Shown here one piece after another: positions 44,464 to 51,810 of a DNA stretch of 64,000 bases. The notes under the pieces are model-generated. The model was given only the letters and a program-made list of their open reading frames with translations. It was not told where the DNA came from and did not search any database. A program made the position numbers and the translations under genes. This DNA is from Alloboseaceae bacterium BT-24-1 (lineage in GTDB: Bacteria; Pseudomonadota; Alphaproteobacteria; Rhizobiales; Beijerinckiaceae), in NCBI GenBank assembly GCA_025846845.1, contig JAOYTL010000006.1, positions 248,001-312,000 of the forward strand, in the 5' to 3' direction. Position 1 is the first letter of the stretch; each line of letters begins with the position of its first letter.

Positions 44464-44483
44464 TTTGTCCGAAATCGGACAAA
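44464..44483. promoter_or_regulatory. Perfect 9+9 palindrome in front of the Crp/Fnr gene
   Basis: TTTGTCCGA and TCGGACAAA are exact inverse complements separated by AA. It lies 13 bases before the crp-like start and just before its GAGG site, so a bound dimer would block transcription or translation start. A shorter copy is at 45200-45213 before the MFS gene. Probably the operator of the Crp/Fnr-type protein itself. Confidence 0.72.
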
Positions 44484-44496
44484 GTCGAGGTTTTTT

Positions 44497-45186
44497 ATGG
44501 AGCAAGTCAGCAAGGCTCGCGCCGAGCAGATCATGAGCGAACGCGGCTGGCTGCCGTTGTTGCCGGAAGCATTCCGGAGCGAAGTGCTGCGGCGCTCGTC
44601 TTTGCTGCACTACGCTCCAGGAGAGACGGTGTTTCGCCTCGACGATCCCGCGGGCGGGATTTACGGGCTTGTGACGGGCACTGTCAGCATCAGCCTTGCC
44701 CCTGCCGGCTCGATGCCGCGGCTGATCCTTCTTGGGGTTCCGGGTCGTTGGACAGGTGAAGGCTGCTTTCTCACGCGGAAGCCGCGCCGGGGCGAACTCA
44801 GGGCCGTCGTCGAGACGACAATGTTGCATCTTCCCCTCGATGCAATGGACCAGATGGCCGCGCGCGATCCGGCAATGGTGCATCATGTCGCGCTCATGTT
44901 GATGATGAACGTCGAGTTCCTGTTCCGCGTGATCCACGATCTGCAAAAGCCAGAGGCAGACCGACGGATCGCCTCGGTGCTTCAGCGCACGACTTGGATC
45001 GGAGACGTGCCGATCCCGCTGACCCAGAGCGAGGTCGGTGTCATGGCAAACGCCTCGCGCAAGCAGGTCAATGCCGCCATCAAGCGCTTCTCCGAGGCCG
45101 GGTGGCTGACCAACAGCTACCGCTCGATCACCATCACCGACCCGGGAGCGCTCCGCCGCTTCGCCGAGGGAGACGGGACCGATTGA
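44497..45186 (+). CDS. Crp/Fnr-family transcriptional regulator
   Basis: 229 aa. N-terminal cyclic-nucleotide-binding-like barrel (LLHYAPGETVFRLDDPAGGIYGLVTGTVSI, LLGVPGRWTGEGCFLTRKPRRGELRAV) and C-terminal winged helix (PLTQSEVGVMANASRKQVNAAIKRFSEAGWLTNSYRSITI). No N-terminal Cys cluster, so it is not an oxygen-sensing Fnr. ATG 44497 with GAGG at 44487-44490. Followed by an MFS gene; the same half-site lies before both, which suggests control of itself and the transporter. Confidence 0.85.
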   Translation: MEQVSKARAEQIMSERGWLPLLPEAFRSEVLRRSSLLHYAPGETVFRLDDPAGGIYGLVTGTVSISLAPAGSMPRLILLGVPGRWTGEGCFLTRKPRRGELRAVVETTMLHLPLDAMDQMAARDPAMVHHVALMLMMNVEFLFRVIHDLQKPEADRRIASVLQRTTWIGDVPIPLTQSEVGVMANASRKQVNAAIKRFSEAGWLTNSYRSITITDPGALRRFAEGDGTD

Positions 45187-45199
45187 GTCGCGATCACCA

Positions 45200-45213
45200 T
45201 TGTCCGACATCGG
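45200..45213 (+). promoter_or_regulatory. Partial copy of the Crp-type operator before the MFS gene
   Basis: TTGTCCGA-CA-TCGG repeats the left arm and the first half of the right arm of the 44464-44483 palindrome. It lies between the crp-like stop (45186) and the MFS start (45259). The match is short, but its position fits control of the transporter. Confidence 0.5.
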
Positions 45214-45258
45214 TAGCGCGACGCCGCGGATGCCTGGATATCCAGTTTCGAGGACATC

Positions 45259-46491
45259 ATGCCATCAACCCGACACGGCCTGGCGCAGATCGCTTTGTTC
45301 CTCGCCCTCATGGCCAATGCGGCGGGTCAGTCCTTCCTGCTCGTGGTGTTGCCACCACTCGGGCGCCGTCTCGGCTTCACGGATATCCAAACGGGGGCAA
45401 TCCTCTCCGTCTCCGCGCTCTTGCTGATGATCGCGGCGCCGACTTGGGGATATCTGACGGAGCGTATCGGACGCCGCCCGGTTCTCGTGATTGCTCTCGC
45501 CGGCGCGATGCTCGCTCCCCTGGCGTTTGGCTTCATCGTCGGGCGTCGGCTGGACGGGACTATGAGCGTCACTCTGGCGCTCGGCCTCTTCTTCGCAGCG
45601 CGATCGGCGCAGACGCTGCTGTCCGCGGGCCTCCTCCCCGCGTCCCAGGCTTATGTCGCGGACATCACGGCGCCGGAGGGGCGCGCCGGCGGCATGGGGA
45701 TCCTCGGCGCGGCCTACGGGCTCGGCGCGATCATCGGTTCGGCTCTGGCGTGGCGCATCGGAGGCAGCGATGCGGTACTGGCCTTCCTGTTCGTTTCGGG
45801 ACTTGCCGGGCTGGCGCTCGCGAGCGTGACCCTGCTCGCCCCGGAGCCACGGCGAGGCAATCCGGAGGCCGTCTCTCTGGCCACTGACCTGAACCTCTCC
45901 CGCATCTGGCCGTTCTTCGCGGTCACGCTCGTTTCCATATCCGCCTACAGCATCGTGCAGCAGGTCGTGGCGCTGCGCCTGCAAGATGCATTCGGTTTCG
46001 CTTCGGACGATTCCATCGCCAAGGCAGGACTGGCGCTGATGGCGACAGCCTTGGCGATGATCGTCGTGCAGGGCGCAGTGTTGCGCGCCCTTACCTTCAA
46101 GCCGGAGACGCTGCTCGGCGCAGGCGCTCTGCTGGCGGCCATGGCCCTGCTCCTCGCTGCCTTCGCGCGAGGCTATGCTGAACTGTTCGGCGCACTCATC
46201 TTGCTCGGCGTCGCGCTGGGGCTGATGCTGCCCGGCAATATGGCCTCGCTCAGCCTGCGAACGGGACCGAGTGCCCAGGGAAAGGCCGCCGGTTTCAACG
46301 TGGTCGGCCAGGGATTGGGCCTGGCGATCGGTCCGCTTACCGGGGCAGCCCTGCATCAGCTCTCGCCGCAAATGCCGTTTCTCGCCGCGGCGGTCCTCCT
46401 GATGATCGCCTTCGCCCTGGCGATCAGCACTTTTATCCGCCCAACTGAGAGCGGCTTCGTTGTGCGTATCACGCGGCGAAGCTCGCTTTGA
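45259..46491 (+). CDS. MFS transporter
   Basis: 410 aa with about 12 hydrophobic helices. The MFS loop signature is GYLTERIGRRPVLVIALAG (between helices 2 and 3), and the second half repeats the pattern. Related in style to drug/sugar exporters of the DHA1 group, judged by eye. It sits directly behind the Crp/Fnr gene. Substrate unknown; a role in moving products or sulfate esters of the cassette is only a guess. Confidence 0.82.
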   Translation: MPSTRHGLAQIALFLALMANAAGQSFLLVVLPPLGRRLGFTDIQTGAILSVSALLLMIAAPTWGYLTERIGRRPVLVIALAGAMLAPLAFGFIVGRRLDGTMSVTLALGLFFAARSAQTLLSAGLLPASQAYVADITAPEGRAGGMGILGAAYGLGAIIGSALAWRIGGSDAVLAFLFVSGLAGLALASVTLLAPEPRRGNPEAVSLATDLNLSRIWPFFAVTLVSISAYSIVQQVVALRLQDAFGFASDDSIAKAGLALMATALAMIVVQGAVLRALTFKPETLLGAGALLAAMALLLAAFARGYAELFGALILLGVALGLMLPGNMASLSLRTGPSAQGKAAGFNVVGQGLGLAIGPLTGAALHQLSPQMPFLAAAVLLMIAFALAISTFIRPTESGFVVRITRRSSL

Positions 46492-47191
46492 CTTTTCTGA
46501 CGCCCGAGCAGATGGAGCGTTTTTTCTGGCAATCCTCCAACGTCCGCTCCCCACCTAAGTGAGATGTTCGACGCTCCAGCCATTTGGTGTTTACGATCTG
46601 ATCTGCCTTAGCGTTGTTCAGCGGGAAATCAACGCGATGTCCTCCAGGAGGTCGACGCCGTCCGACAGTGCTGCGATCGTCAGATGGTGACACGGAGCTA
46701 CGCTGATGCCTGCCGTGACACTCCCCGCCCATGCCATGCGGCCCATCGCCATGCGCCGGCAAGCTGATGCCGCAGGTGCAAAGTAGCGAGACTCGTCTTC
46801 CTTCTTGTCGCAGTGAACGGCCTGGGCGTGATGCACGGTTGCGCCTGATCTCGGCATGTCGTCATCGTCCGGATATCGGCGTCATGAGCCAGGACCTCTC
46901 CTTCGAAGCTGAATGGGGTGCGTCCACTGCGGCCTTTCTTGCTGGCGTATCTCACACCGCGTCCGGCTGCTGCGCAGCCCGACCTCGATCCCGCAACAGC
47001 GCGATGCCGATCTCCTTCCCCGCCGTGCTCGGCTGACGCCTGCGCGCGGCTTCCTCGCGAAGCAAGAAGCTCGCCCCCGCGCCGCCCTCCACTGCGTTCC
47101 AGCCCTTCGGGTGCGGGTCGGTCGCCCGGTGTTCTCCGATCGCCATCAAGGCCGCGGTGGTCGCGACCTGATACAGCAAAGGAGAAGTTCC
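46492..47191. other. 700-bp region before the second DUF736 gene
   Basis: No intact gene is recognised between the MFS stop and 47192. Short minus-strand frames have no clear motif. The last about 200 bases form the DUF736 leader, with the third copy of the leader box at 47082-47104 and a homologous downstream segment. It looks like a patch of integrative-element DNA captured by the transposon. Confidence 0.45.
47082..47104 (+). repeat. Leader box, copy 3 (intact DUF736)
   Basis: 23-base box starting CCGCCCTCCACTGCGTT, 87 bases before the DUF736 ATG at 47192. It shares 17 bases exactly with copy 2 and 16 of those 17 with copy 1. Confidence 0.65.
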
Positions 47192-47488
47192 ATGGCTCAG
47201 ATCGGCACGTTCACCCGCAACGAAGACGGTTCATTTGCCGGAGTTATCAAGACGCTCAACCTCAACATCAAAGCCCGCCTGGTCGTGGCCGAGAAGGAAA
47301 GCGACAAGTCGCCCGACCTTCGCGCCCTCGCGGGCACTATCGAGATCGGCGCCGGCTGGAAGAAGACCGCCAAGGAGACCGGCCGGGAATATCACTCGGT
47401 CAAGCTCGACGACCCGAGCTTCCCCGCACCGATCTACGCCACCCTGGTCGAGAGCGAGGACGGGTTCGCCCTCTTCTGGTCGCGCTGA
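47192..47488 (+). CDS. DUF736 family protein (intact copy)
   Basis: 98 aa: MAQIGTFTRNEDGSFAGVIKTLNLNIKARLV, then GAGWKKTAKETGREYHSVKLDDPSFPAPIYATLVE and a C-terminal FALFWSR. Widespread in rhizobial plasmids and integrative elements; function unknown, possibly nucleic-acid binding. ATG 47192 has AAGGAG. It lies inside the transposon, 139 bases from its right end, while the transposon itself sits in another DUF736 gene. Confidence 0.85.
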   Translation: MAQIGTFTRNEDGSFAGVIKTLNLNIKARLVVAEKESDKSPDLRALAGTIEIGAGWKKTAKETGREYHSVKLDDPSFPAPIYATLVESEDGFALFWSR

Positions 47489-47627
47489 GGCGGTCCGACC
47501 CTCGGACGCGACGCTCCACCTCGGGGCGCCGCGATCCGGCAAAAGGGCACCTTGAAAGTGTCATCTAACAAATAATGAAGCTACATCAAAGGCTTCCGCT
47601 CAAAATGACAGTTGACGGCTGACCTAA

Positions 47628-47633
47628 AACGGC
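47628..47633 (+). repeat. Right 6-bp flank repeat AACGGC of the transposon
   Basis: Exact copy of 31933-31938, immediately outside ACCTAA. Together the two copies define the insertion point in the DUF736 gene. Confidence 0.85.
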
Positions 47634-47906
47634 ATCGTCGGCAACGTCCGCACCCTCAGCGTCCGCTTCCAGGCCCGCCTGCTCCCGATCGAGCGTGTGT
47701 CGCGCGACGCCCCGGACTTCCGCGTCACCGGCAACGGCGCCGAGGTCGGCGCGGGCTGGAATGCGGTCTCCGGCGACGGCGAGCCCTACATCTCGCTCAA
47801 GCTCGACGATCCGAGCTTCAACGCTCCGATCACCGCGGCACTCTGGCCGGGCGAGACTGAAGGGAACTACACCCTGATCTGGAACCGCCCGAAGCGGGAG
47901 GCCTGA
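47634..47906 (+). pseudogene. 3' part of the split DUF736 gene
   Basis: 90 codons continue the frame begun at 31900: IVGNVRTLSVRFQARLL, GAGWNAVSGDGEPYISLKLDDPSFNAPITAALWP, then NYTLIWNRPKREA and a stop at 47904-47906. It keeps the same frame and family pattern as the intact paralogue at 47192. A terminator follows 16 bases later. Confidence 0.9.
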
Positions 47907-47921
47907 TCCCCACCGCGAACG

Positions 47922-47947
47922 AGCCCCGCCGTCCAGGCGGGGCTTCT
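47922..47947 (+). terminator. Terminator after the DUF736 gene
   Basis: Perfect 9-bp stem AGCCCCGCC / GGCGGGGCT with loop GTCCA, followed by TCTTC. Confidence 0.78.
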
Positions 47948-48034
47948 TCATGCCAGCGATGGCGACGGCGACGCCACGCCGCCAACCCGCAAAGCAGGTC
48001 CCGGTTCGCCGATGGACCGCCTTTTCGTGTGTCG

Positions 48035-48073
48035 AAGCCGAAGGCCGGCATCGAGCCAGCCTTCGGCTTTCTG
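48035..48073 (+). terminator. Second terminator-like hairpin
   Basis: Perfect 11-bp stem AAGCCGAAGGC (48035-48045) / GCCTTCGGCTT (48059-48069), 13-base loop, followed by TCTG. The T-run is short, so it could also act as an RNA structure on either strand. Confidence 0.6.
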
Positions 48074-48302
48074 GTGCTGACCGGAGCCCAAAAAATCTGC
48101 TCAGATCGTCAAAGGATGCCATGCCGGCCCGAAGGCCCCAAGGACGAGCGGTGCCCCCAATTTTGCCGCCGACCGCTGCCGCGCCCATCGACAAAATCGG
48201 CTCCCCCACTCGCCGCCTGCGGCGGTCGCTGCGCGATCCCTGACCCCTTCGGTCCACCATGACTGCCGGCGTCGTCTTTCACACTCAATCGAGGAGACGA
48301 CG

Positions 48303-48467
48303 ATGACGATCGAACAGCACATCGAGGAACTGCGCGCCGAACTGCGGGATGCAACCGACCGCACCGAGCGTCGTCAGATCGAGGCGGAACTGGAGTTCGC
48401 GCTGGCCGAGCGCGAAGTCATGCTGGCCGAAGCCGAGGGCCGCTACAGCAGCGAGCCTCCCTTCTGA
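48303..48467 (+). CDS. 54-aa helical protein of the mobile element
   Basis: Short gene encoding a Glu/Arg-rich helix (MTIEQHIEELRAELRDATD, then RRQIEAELEFALAEREVMLAEAEGR). A GAGGAGACGACG site lies before ATG 48303. It is highly charged and probably coiled-coil. Function unknown; small proteins of this kind accompany DUF736 in such elements. Confidence 0.65.
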   Translation: MTIEQHIEELRAELRDATDRTERRQIEAELEFALAEREVMLAEAEGRYSSEPPF

Positions 48468-48499
48468 GGACGCGTCGCGCTGCTGGCGCGCTCGCGGTC

Positions 48500-48778
48500 T
48501 CAGCCGTTGAGCGCGTCCTTCACGGCCTTCGCCGGCGTGAAGGTCAGCTTCTTCGATGCGGCGACTTTGATGGTAGCGCCGGTCGACGGGTTGCGTGCCT
48601 CTCGCGCTGGCTTGTCCTTCACCTTGAATTTGCCGAAGCCAGGAATATTCGTCTCGGCCCCGCCCTTCGCAGCCTCGGCGATCTGCCGGAACACGCTCTC
48701 GACGATAGCCTTCGCTTGCGCCTTCGTCAGCTTCTGCTCGCCGGCGATCGTGTCGGCAATCTCGGTCGCTGTGGTCAT
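48500..48778 (-). CDS. HU/IHF-type DNA-binding protein
   Basis: 92 aa: MTTATEIADTIAGEQKLTKAQAKAIVESVFRQI, then TNIPGFGKFKVKDKPAREARNPSTGATIKVAASKKLTFTPAKAVKDALNG with the beta-arm RNPxTG motif. It bends DNA non-specifically. ATG 48778 begins the domain. Element-borne HU proteins often assist recombination or transfer. Confidence 0.88.
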   Translation of the reverse strand: MTTATEIADTIAGEQKLTKAQAKAIVESVFRQIAEAAKGGAETNIPGFGKFKVKDKPAREARNPSTGATIKVAASKKLTFTPAKAVKDALNG

Positions 48779-49129
48779 GGAAGAAAGATCCTGTGACGTT
48801 GATGATCTCACCGAGTATCGCAGTCGGTGCGCGGCGACGGAAAGGCGAAGAATACCGTGTCGCTCGCTATCCCCCGGAATTTCTCGATGTCGCCCACCCT
48901 CGACGTCGCCAGCCGGGCTGAATTCCCCACATCCGCTGCCTTTTTTGACGCACCAATCTCGCACCACGGCTGTTTCGGCGTCACGATGGTGGGGTGGACA
49001 GGTCTGGGCGAGCCCTTTTTGGGGACAGCTCTACTCGCGACAGGGCACTCCCGGAGCCCGCAAGCGGTCTCCGCGCCTGCGCGTGACGATCCTCTCGCGG
49101 CGCCCGGCTCCAGCGCGGAATTTCCGAAC
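48779..49129. other. 351-bp intergenic region, nothing recognised
   Basis: Lies between the HU gene start and the XRE gene stop, both on the minus strand, so it should hold the HU promoter. No repeat, terminator or conserved protein was found. Confidence 0.4.
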
Positions 49130-49498
49130 CTATGACGGGAGCTTGCGCGACCGTGTTTCACGCGCGAGCGTGCGCTGAGCCCGGTTCTTCTTGGCGATGG
49201 CGGAACTCAGATCGTCGTAGTCGACCCCGCCCTTCTGCAACGCCCGGCGAGCGTCCTCGACTTCGAAGCCGAGAAGCTCGAACACCGTCATATTCAGGCT
49301 CGAGGCGAGGCGTTCGAGCGTCTTCAGAGTCGGATTCCCGATACCACGGAGCAGTTGGTAATAGGTCTGACGCGCGAGGCCTGTCTTCGGCAGAAGCGCT
49401 TCCATGCCGCCGTTCTCGATTTCGAGCTGCTGCAGCCGGATCGCAATCATTTCATTGAGGATCGAGTGATCGATCGGCTGGGGTTTGCGAACGGGCAT
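49130..49498 (-). CDS. XRE-family transcriptional regulator
   Basis: 122 aa. Helix-turn-helix LLPKTGLARQTYYQLLRGIGNPTLKTLERLASSLNMTVFELLGF in the middle (about 35-78), and a basic C-terminal tail. ATG 49498. Probably regulates transfer or maintenance genes of the element. Confidence 0.75.
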   Translation of the reverse strand: MPVRKPQPIDHSILNEMIAIRLQQLEIENGGMEALLPKTGLARQTYYQLLRGIGNPTLKTLERLASSLNMTVFELLGFEVEDARRALQKGGVDYDDLSSAIAKKNRAQRTLARETRSRKLPS

Positions 49499-49674
49499 CG
49501 GGTATCGGGGGCAGGTTGGCGGTCACGATTCCCGGGACGATATATCAGGTCCCAACATTCAGGATAATAGACATTAGAGGAATTCAGAGAAAGCCCGTTG
49601 ATTGGGCTGGCTTGCCCGTGCCAGCGTTCGGCCGGTTCAACCCTCGCGATGCTGACGATACTCGTCGGCCAGTC

Positions 49675-50088
49675 TTATGTCGGAGGCAGGCGCCCGACCC
49701 GACGGAGATGGTCATACAAAATCCGATCGATCACGCGCAGCGGGTGCGTGCGCTCCTCGGCGGCGAGCTGGCGAAGGACGAGATCGATCGCGTCCGGCAG
49801 CCGCAACGCGTAAGGCCTGGATGATGAGCGTTCGCCATAGGCCTCGAACGGGTTCCGCTCGGCTTTTGGTCGCATCGGTCGCCGTCCAGGCGCTTCGGCA
49901 TTGTTGTGTCGACGCGGCAAGGCGTTGTGAGGCGCAGGATCACCAGCGCCGCGGTCGTCATAAGCGGGCGTCACGACCACAGGTCTTGGAGACGCCTCAG
50001 GGCTCGATGCGGCAACACGCTGCGGTCGGAATGCGTCGCGGGGCAGGGCAGGCCGCTCCGGCTTGCTGTCGGAATCGGGGCCGCTCAT
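49675..50088 (-). CDS. Small ParA-linked protein
   Basis: 137 aa. A disordered Pro/Arg-rich N-terminal half is followed by a compact C-terminal domain (YALRLPDAIDLVLRQLAAEERTHPLRVIDRILYDHLRRVG) that resembles a small ribbon-helix-helix-like or helical DNA-binding unit. ATG 50088 follows the ParA stop by 1 base. It may be the centromere-binding partner of ParA; this is inferred from position. Confidence 0.6.
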   Translation of the reverse strand: MSGPDSDSKPERPALPRDAFRPQRVAASSPEASPRPVVVTPAYDDRGAGDPAPHNALPRRHNNAEAPGRRPMRPKAERNPFEAYGERSSSRPYALRLPDAIDLVLRQLAAEERTHPLRVIDRILYDHLRRVGRLPPT

Positions 50089-50089
50089 C

Positions 50090-50791
50090 TCAAACGGCCG
50101 CTTCGTCTGGCGCTGTGCCCTGGCGTGCCGCGAGCAGCTCTCGCACGACCTGGTCGGCATTGTAGCGCGCTTTGCGAACGGCCTCGTCGCCGTCACTCAT
50201 CTGGTAAAGCGTGCCGTGCCCGCTGGTCAGCGTGCGAAAGGTGACACGGCGGTAGAGCGCGTTTGAACAGATCGGCACCTGTTCGGCATCGAGATAGGCG
50301 ACGACCTCGCGCAATGGACGCGTGTTGCGGTCGAGACTGTCGTATTCGTTGAACAGCACGCGATGTTGGCTCATCGGCAAGGCGGATGCAGCCGCATGCT
50401 GTTCGAGATTGCGAATCGTACGCACGACTTGCGAGGCGTCAAACGTATGGACCTTGCAGGGCAGGACTACGAGATCGGCCCGAAGCGCCGACTGGATCAG
50501 AACATTGCCGTAATAGCCGGGGGTGTCGATCACCACGACGTCGTAGCGGTCGAGATCGGCGATCGCCGCGTCCAGTGCCGCCTCATCGGCCGCACGGACC
50601 AGATCGATTCCCTGTGGCGTCATCCCGCGTGCGATGCTTGACGCATGCCATTGGTAGGACGAGCCTTGTGGATCCGCGTCGATGATCGCCACCGCATAGC
50701 CATGGCGTGCAAACTCTCCGGCGAGGATGATCGCGACGGTCGTTTTGCCGCTGCCTCCCTTCGGATTGGCGACCGCAAAGATGCTTGGCAT
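50090..50791 (-). CDS. parA: ParA-type partition ATPase
   Basis: 233 aa. Deviant Walker A ANPKGGSGKTT (about residue 8), DADPQGSS, and Walker B DVVVIDTPGYYG. The protein is of the small ParA/Soj type without an N-terminal DNA-binding domain. ATG 50791 has GAGGAGC; the frame is open to 51052 but the extra part is promoter DNA. Followed by a putative partner gene. Upstream palindromes are likely autoregulatory or partition sites. Confidence 0.87.
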   Translation of the reverse strand: MPSIFAVANPKGGSGKTTVAIILAGEFARHGYAVAIIDADPQGSSYQWHASSIARGMTPQGIDLVRAADEAALDAAIADLDRYDVVVIDTPGYYGNVLIQSALRADLVVLPCKVHTFDASQVVRTIRNLEQHAAASALPMSQHRVLFNEYDSLDRNTRPLREVVAYLDAEQVPICSNALYRRVTFRTLTSGHGTLYQMSDGDEAVRKARYNADQVVRELLAARQGTAPDEAAV

Positions 50792-50823
50792 CGGTGCTCC
50801 TCGGGGCTGCAGACTCACTTGGG

Positions 50824-50973
50824 TAATGTACATTATAATAGATATTAGACAATGCTGCGAACTGCGATTGCCGCAACCGTGCATCGCCGCAGGCGGGAAA
50901 TGCCGCATTACAGCGATACGGCTTCTCGGTCTTACCCAGACCACGGATAAATTGAATGGGGTAATGCGGCATT
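50824..50973. promoter_or_regulatory. Palindromes upstream of parA (candidate operator or parS)
   Basis: A perfect 12-bp palindrome TAATGTACATTA (50824-50835) lies 32 bases before the parA start. Further up, AATGCCGCATTAC (50899-50911) and its exact inverse complement GTAATGCGGCATT (50961-50973) form a 13-bp inverted repeat, and related AATGCGACATT is near 51058. Repeats sharing ATGC/GCAT cores in front of parA suit an operator or centromere-like site. The 50792-51393 gap holds these sites plus the candidate oriT; no gene was recognised. Confidence 0.6.
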
Positions 50974-51226
50974 CCAGGACTGCCGCGATAGCGTAAAGCG
51001 TGAAGTGATCGATATCGAATGGCGCTGATGCTGGGATCCGATATTCCCTCACGCGCGAAATGCGACATTGCCGAAATGGCGCAACTGCGTGCTGGCGTCA
51101 TGCAGTGAAACCGGAATTGCGGTAATAGCGCATGCGACCATGCGATGTTCCGGGAGGGACTTGCGCGAGGCGAGCAGGCTGAAAGGATGCCGCCTCCGCG
51201 TCGGCGGTCATTTGCTCGGCACCTGT

Positions 51227-51370
51227 CTATTTGAATAGATGTTGATTGACAAGATACCGGTTTGTGGGCCACAAACTCGGGGCGGCTGCGAGACGCAGCC
51301 GGAGATCGCCTCGGCGCTCGGTGCCGGCATCCGGCGATGTCGGTGGCCCGGCGGATCTGGCGATCCGCCG
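51227..51370 (+). other. Candidate origin of transfer (hairpin cluster upstream of mobC)
   Basis: Four hairpins follow one another: CTATT/AATAG (51227-51238), GTTTGTG/CACAAAC with loop GGC (51260-51276), GGCTGCG/CGCAGCC with loop AGA (51284-51300), and CGGCGGATC/GATCCGCCG with loop TGGC (51349-51370). They end 23 bases before mobC. Relaxases nick next to such inverted repeats, usually just upstream of their own operon. The nick site is not identified. Confidence 0.55.
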
Positions 51371-51393
51371 TTCGGCCGGAAGGGAAGAGGGCG

Positions 51394-51810
51394 ATGGCTC
51401 GGTCCGCTGCCGTTCCAAGACGCAAGCCGCGGCTGCGGACCGAGCTCTCCGCGGCGGACGAGCAGCGGCTGCGTGAGGCAATCGTGCTCTTCGGTTTGCC
51501 GAAGGCGGAGGTGGTGCGCCGGTTGATCCGCGCCTCGGTGCAAGCAGGACCGGCGCTGTCGGCCGAGAACACCGAGGCGGTGGTCCTGCTGGCGAGTCAG
51601 GTTCGCATGGTCGGACGGAACCTAGCGCAGCTCCTGCGCGCGGTCCGTTCCGGCCAAGCGGTCGGGCTGGATGACACCGAACCGGTCTGGCAGGGGCTCT
51701 ACGATGTGATCTCAGTGATCAATGACGAGCTCACTGAAATCACCGTCGCCTATGGCTTGAGGCTTCGACGTCTCGCGAAGCTCGAGCTTCCGGCGGAGTG
51801 CGACGTGTAA
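51394..51810 (+). CDS. mobC: MobC-type mobilization (relaxosome) protein
   Basis: 138 aa. Starts with a basic segment and a ribbon-helix-helix-like region (RTELSAADEQRLREAIVLFGLPKAEVVRRLIRASVQ), followed by ASQVRMVGRNLAQLLRAVRSGQ, the pattern of MobC/relaxosome accessory proteins. ATG 51394 was chosen; the frame extends to 51262 without a ribosome site. Stop overlaps the relaxase start (TAATG). Confidence 0.82.
   Translation: MARSAAVPRRKPRLRTELSAADEQRLREAIVLFGLPKAEVVRRLIRASVQAGPALSAENTEAVVLLASQVRMVGRNLAQLLRAVRSGQAVGLDDTEPVWQGLYDVISVINDELTEITVAYGLRLRRLAKLELPAECDV

Larger units (their letters stand above)
31939..47627. mobile_element. 15.7-kb Tn554-like transposon inserted in a DUF736 gene
   Basis: The ends are TTAGGT (31939) and ACCTAA (47622-47627), inverted copies, flanked by AACGGC on both sides. 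Further in, the ends share motifs like A(C/G)TGTC(A/C)TTT and AGCGG, which may be recombinase arm sites. Gene order is three tyrosine recombinases, a DUF6262-type protein, then cargo (sulfatase cassette, Crp regulator, MFS transporter, second DUF736). This matches the Tn554 tnpABC plan but with one extra large recombinase. Boundaries are supported by the exact in-frame reconstruction of the target gene. Confidence 0.85.
47907..48302. other. 396-bp gap with two terminator-like hairpins
   Basis: It holds the two hairpins listed separately (47922-47944 and 48035-48069) and a leader for the small gene at 48303. No other gene was recognised. Confidence 0.5.

Noticed and set aside
43717..45210. Minus-strand open frame (497 codons) across the Crp/Fnr gene
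   Set aside because: Most of it is opposite a clear Crp/Fnr gene. Only its last part matches the small exported protein, which I annotated separately with a frameshift.
45265..46554. Minus-strand open frame (429 codons) opposite the MFS gene
   Set aside because: Gln/Arg/Glu-rich composition without motifs; the plus strand encodes a normal MFS protein.
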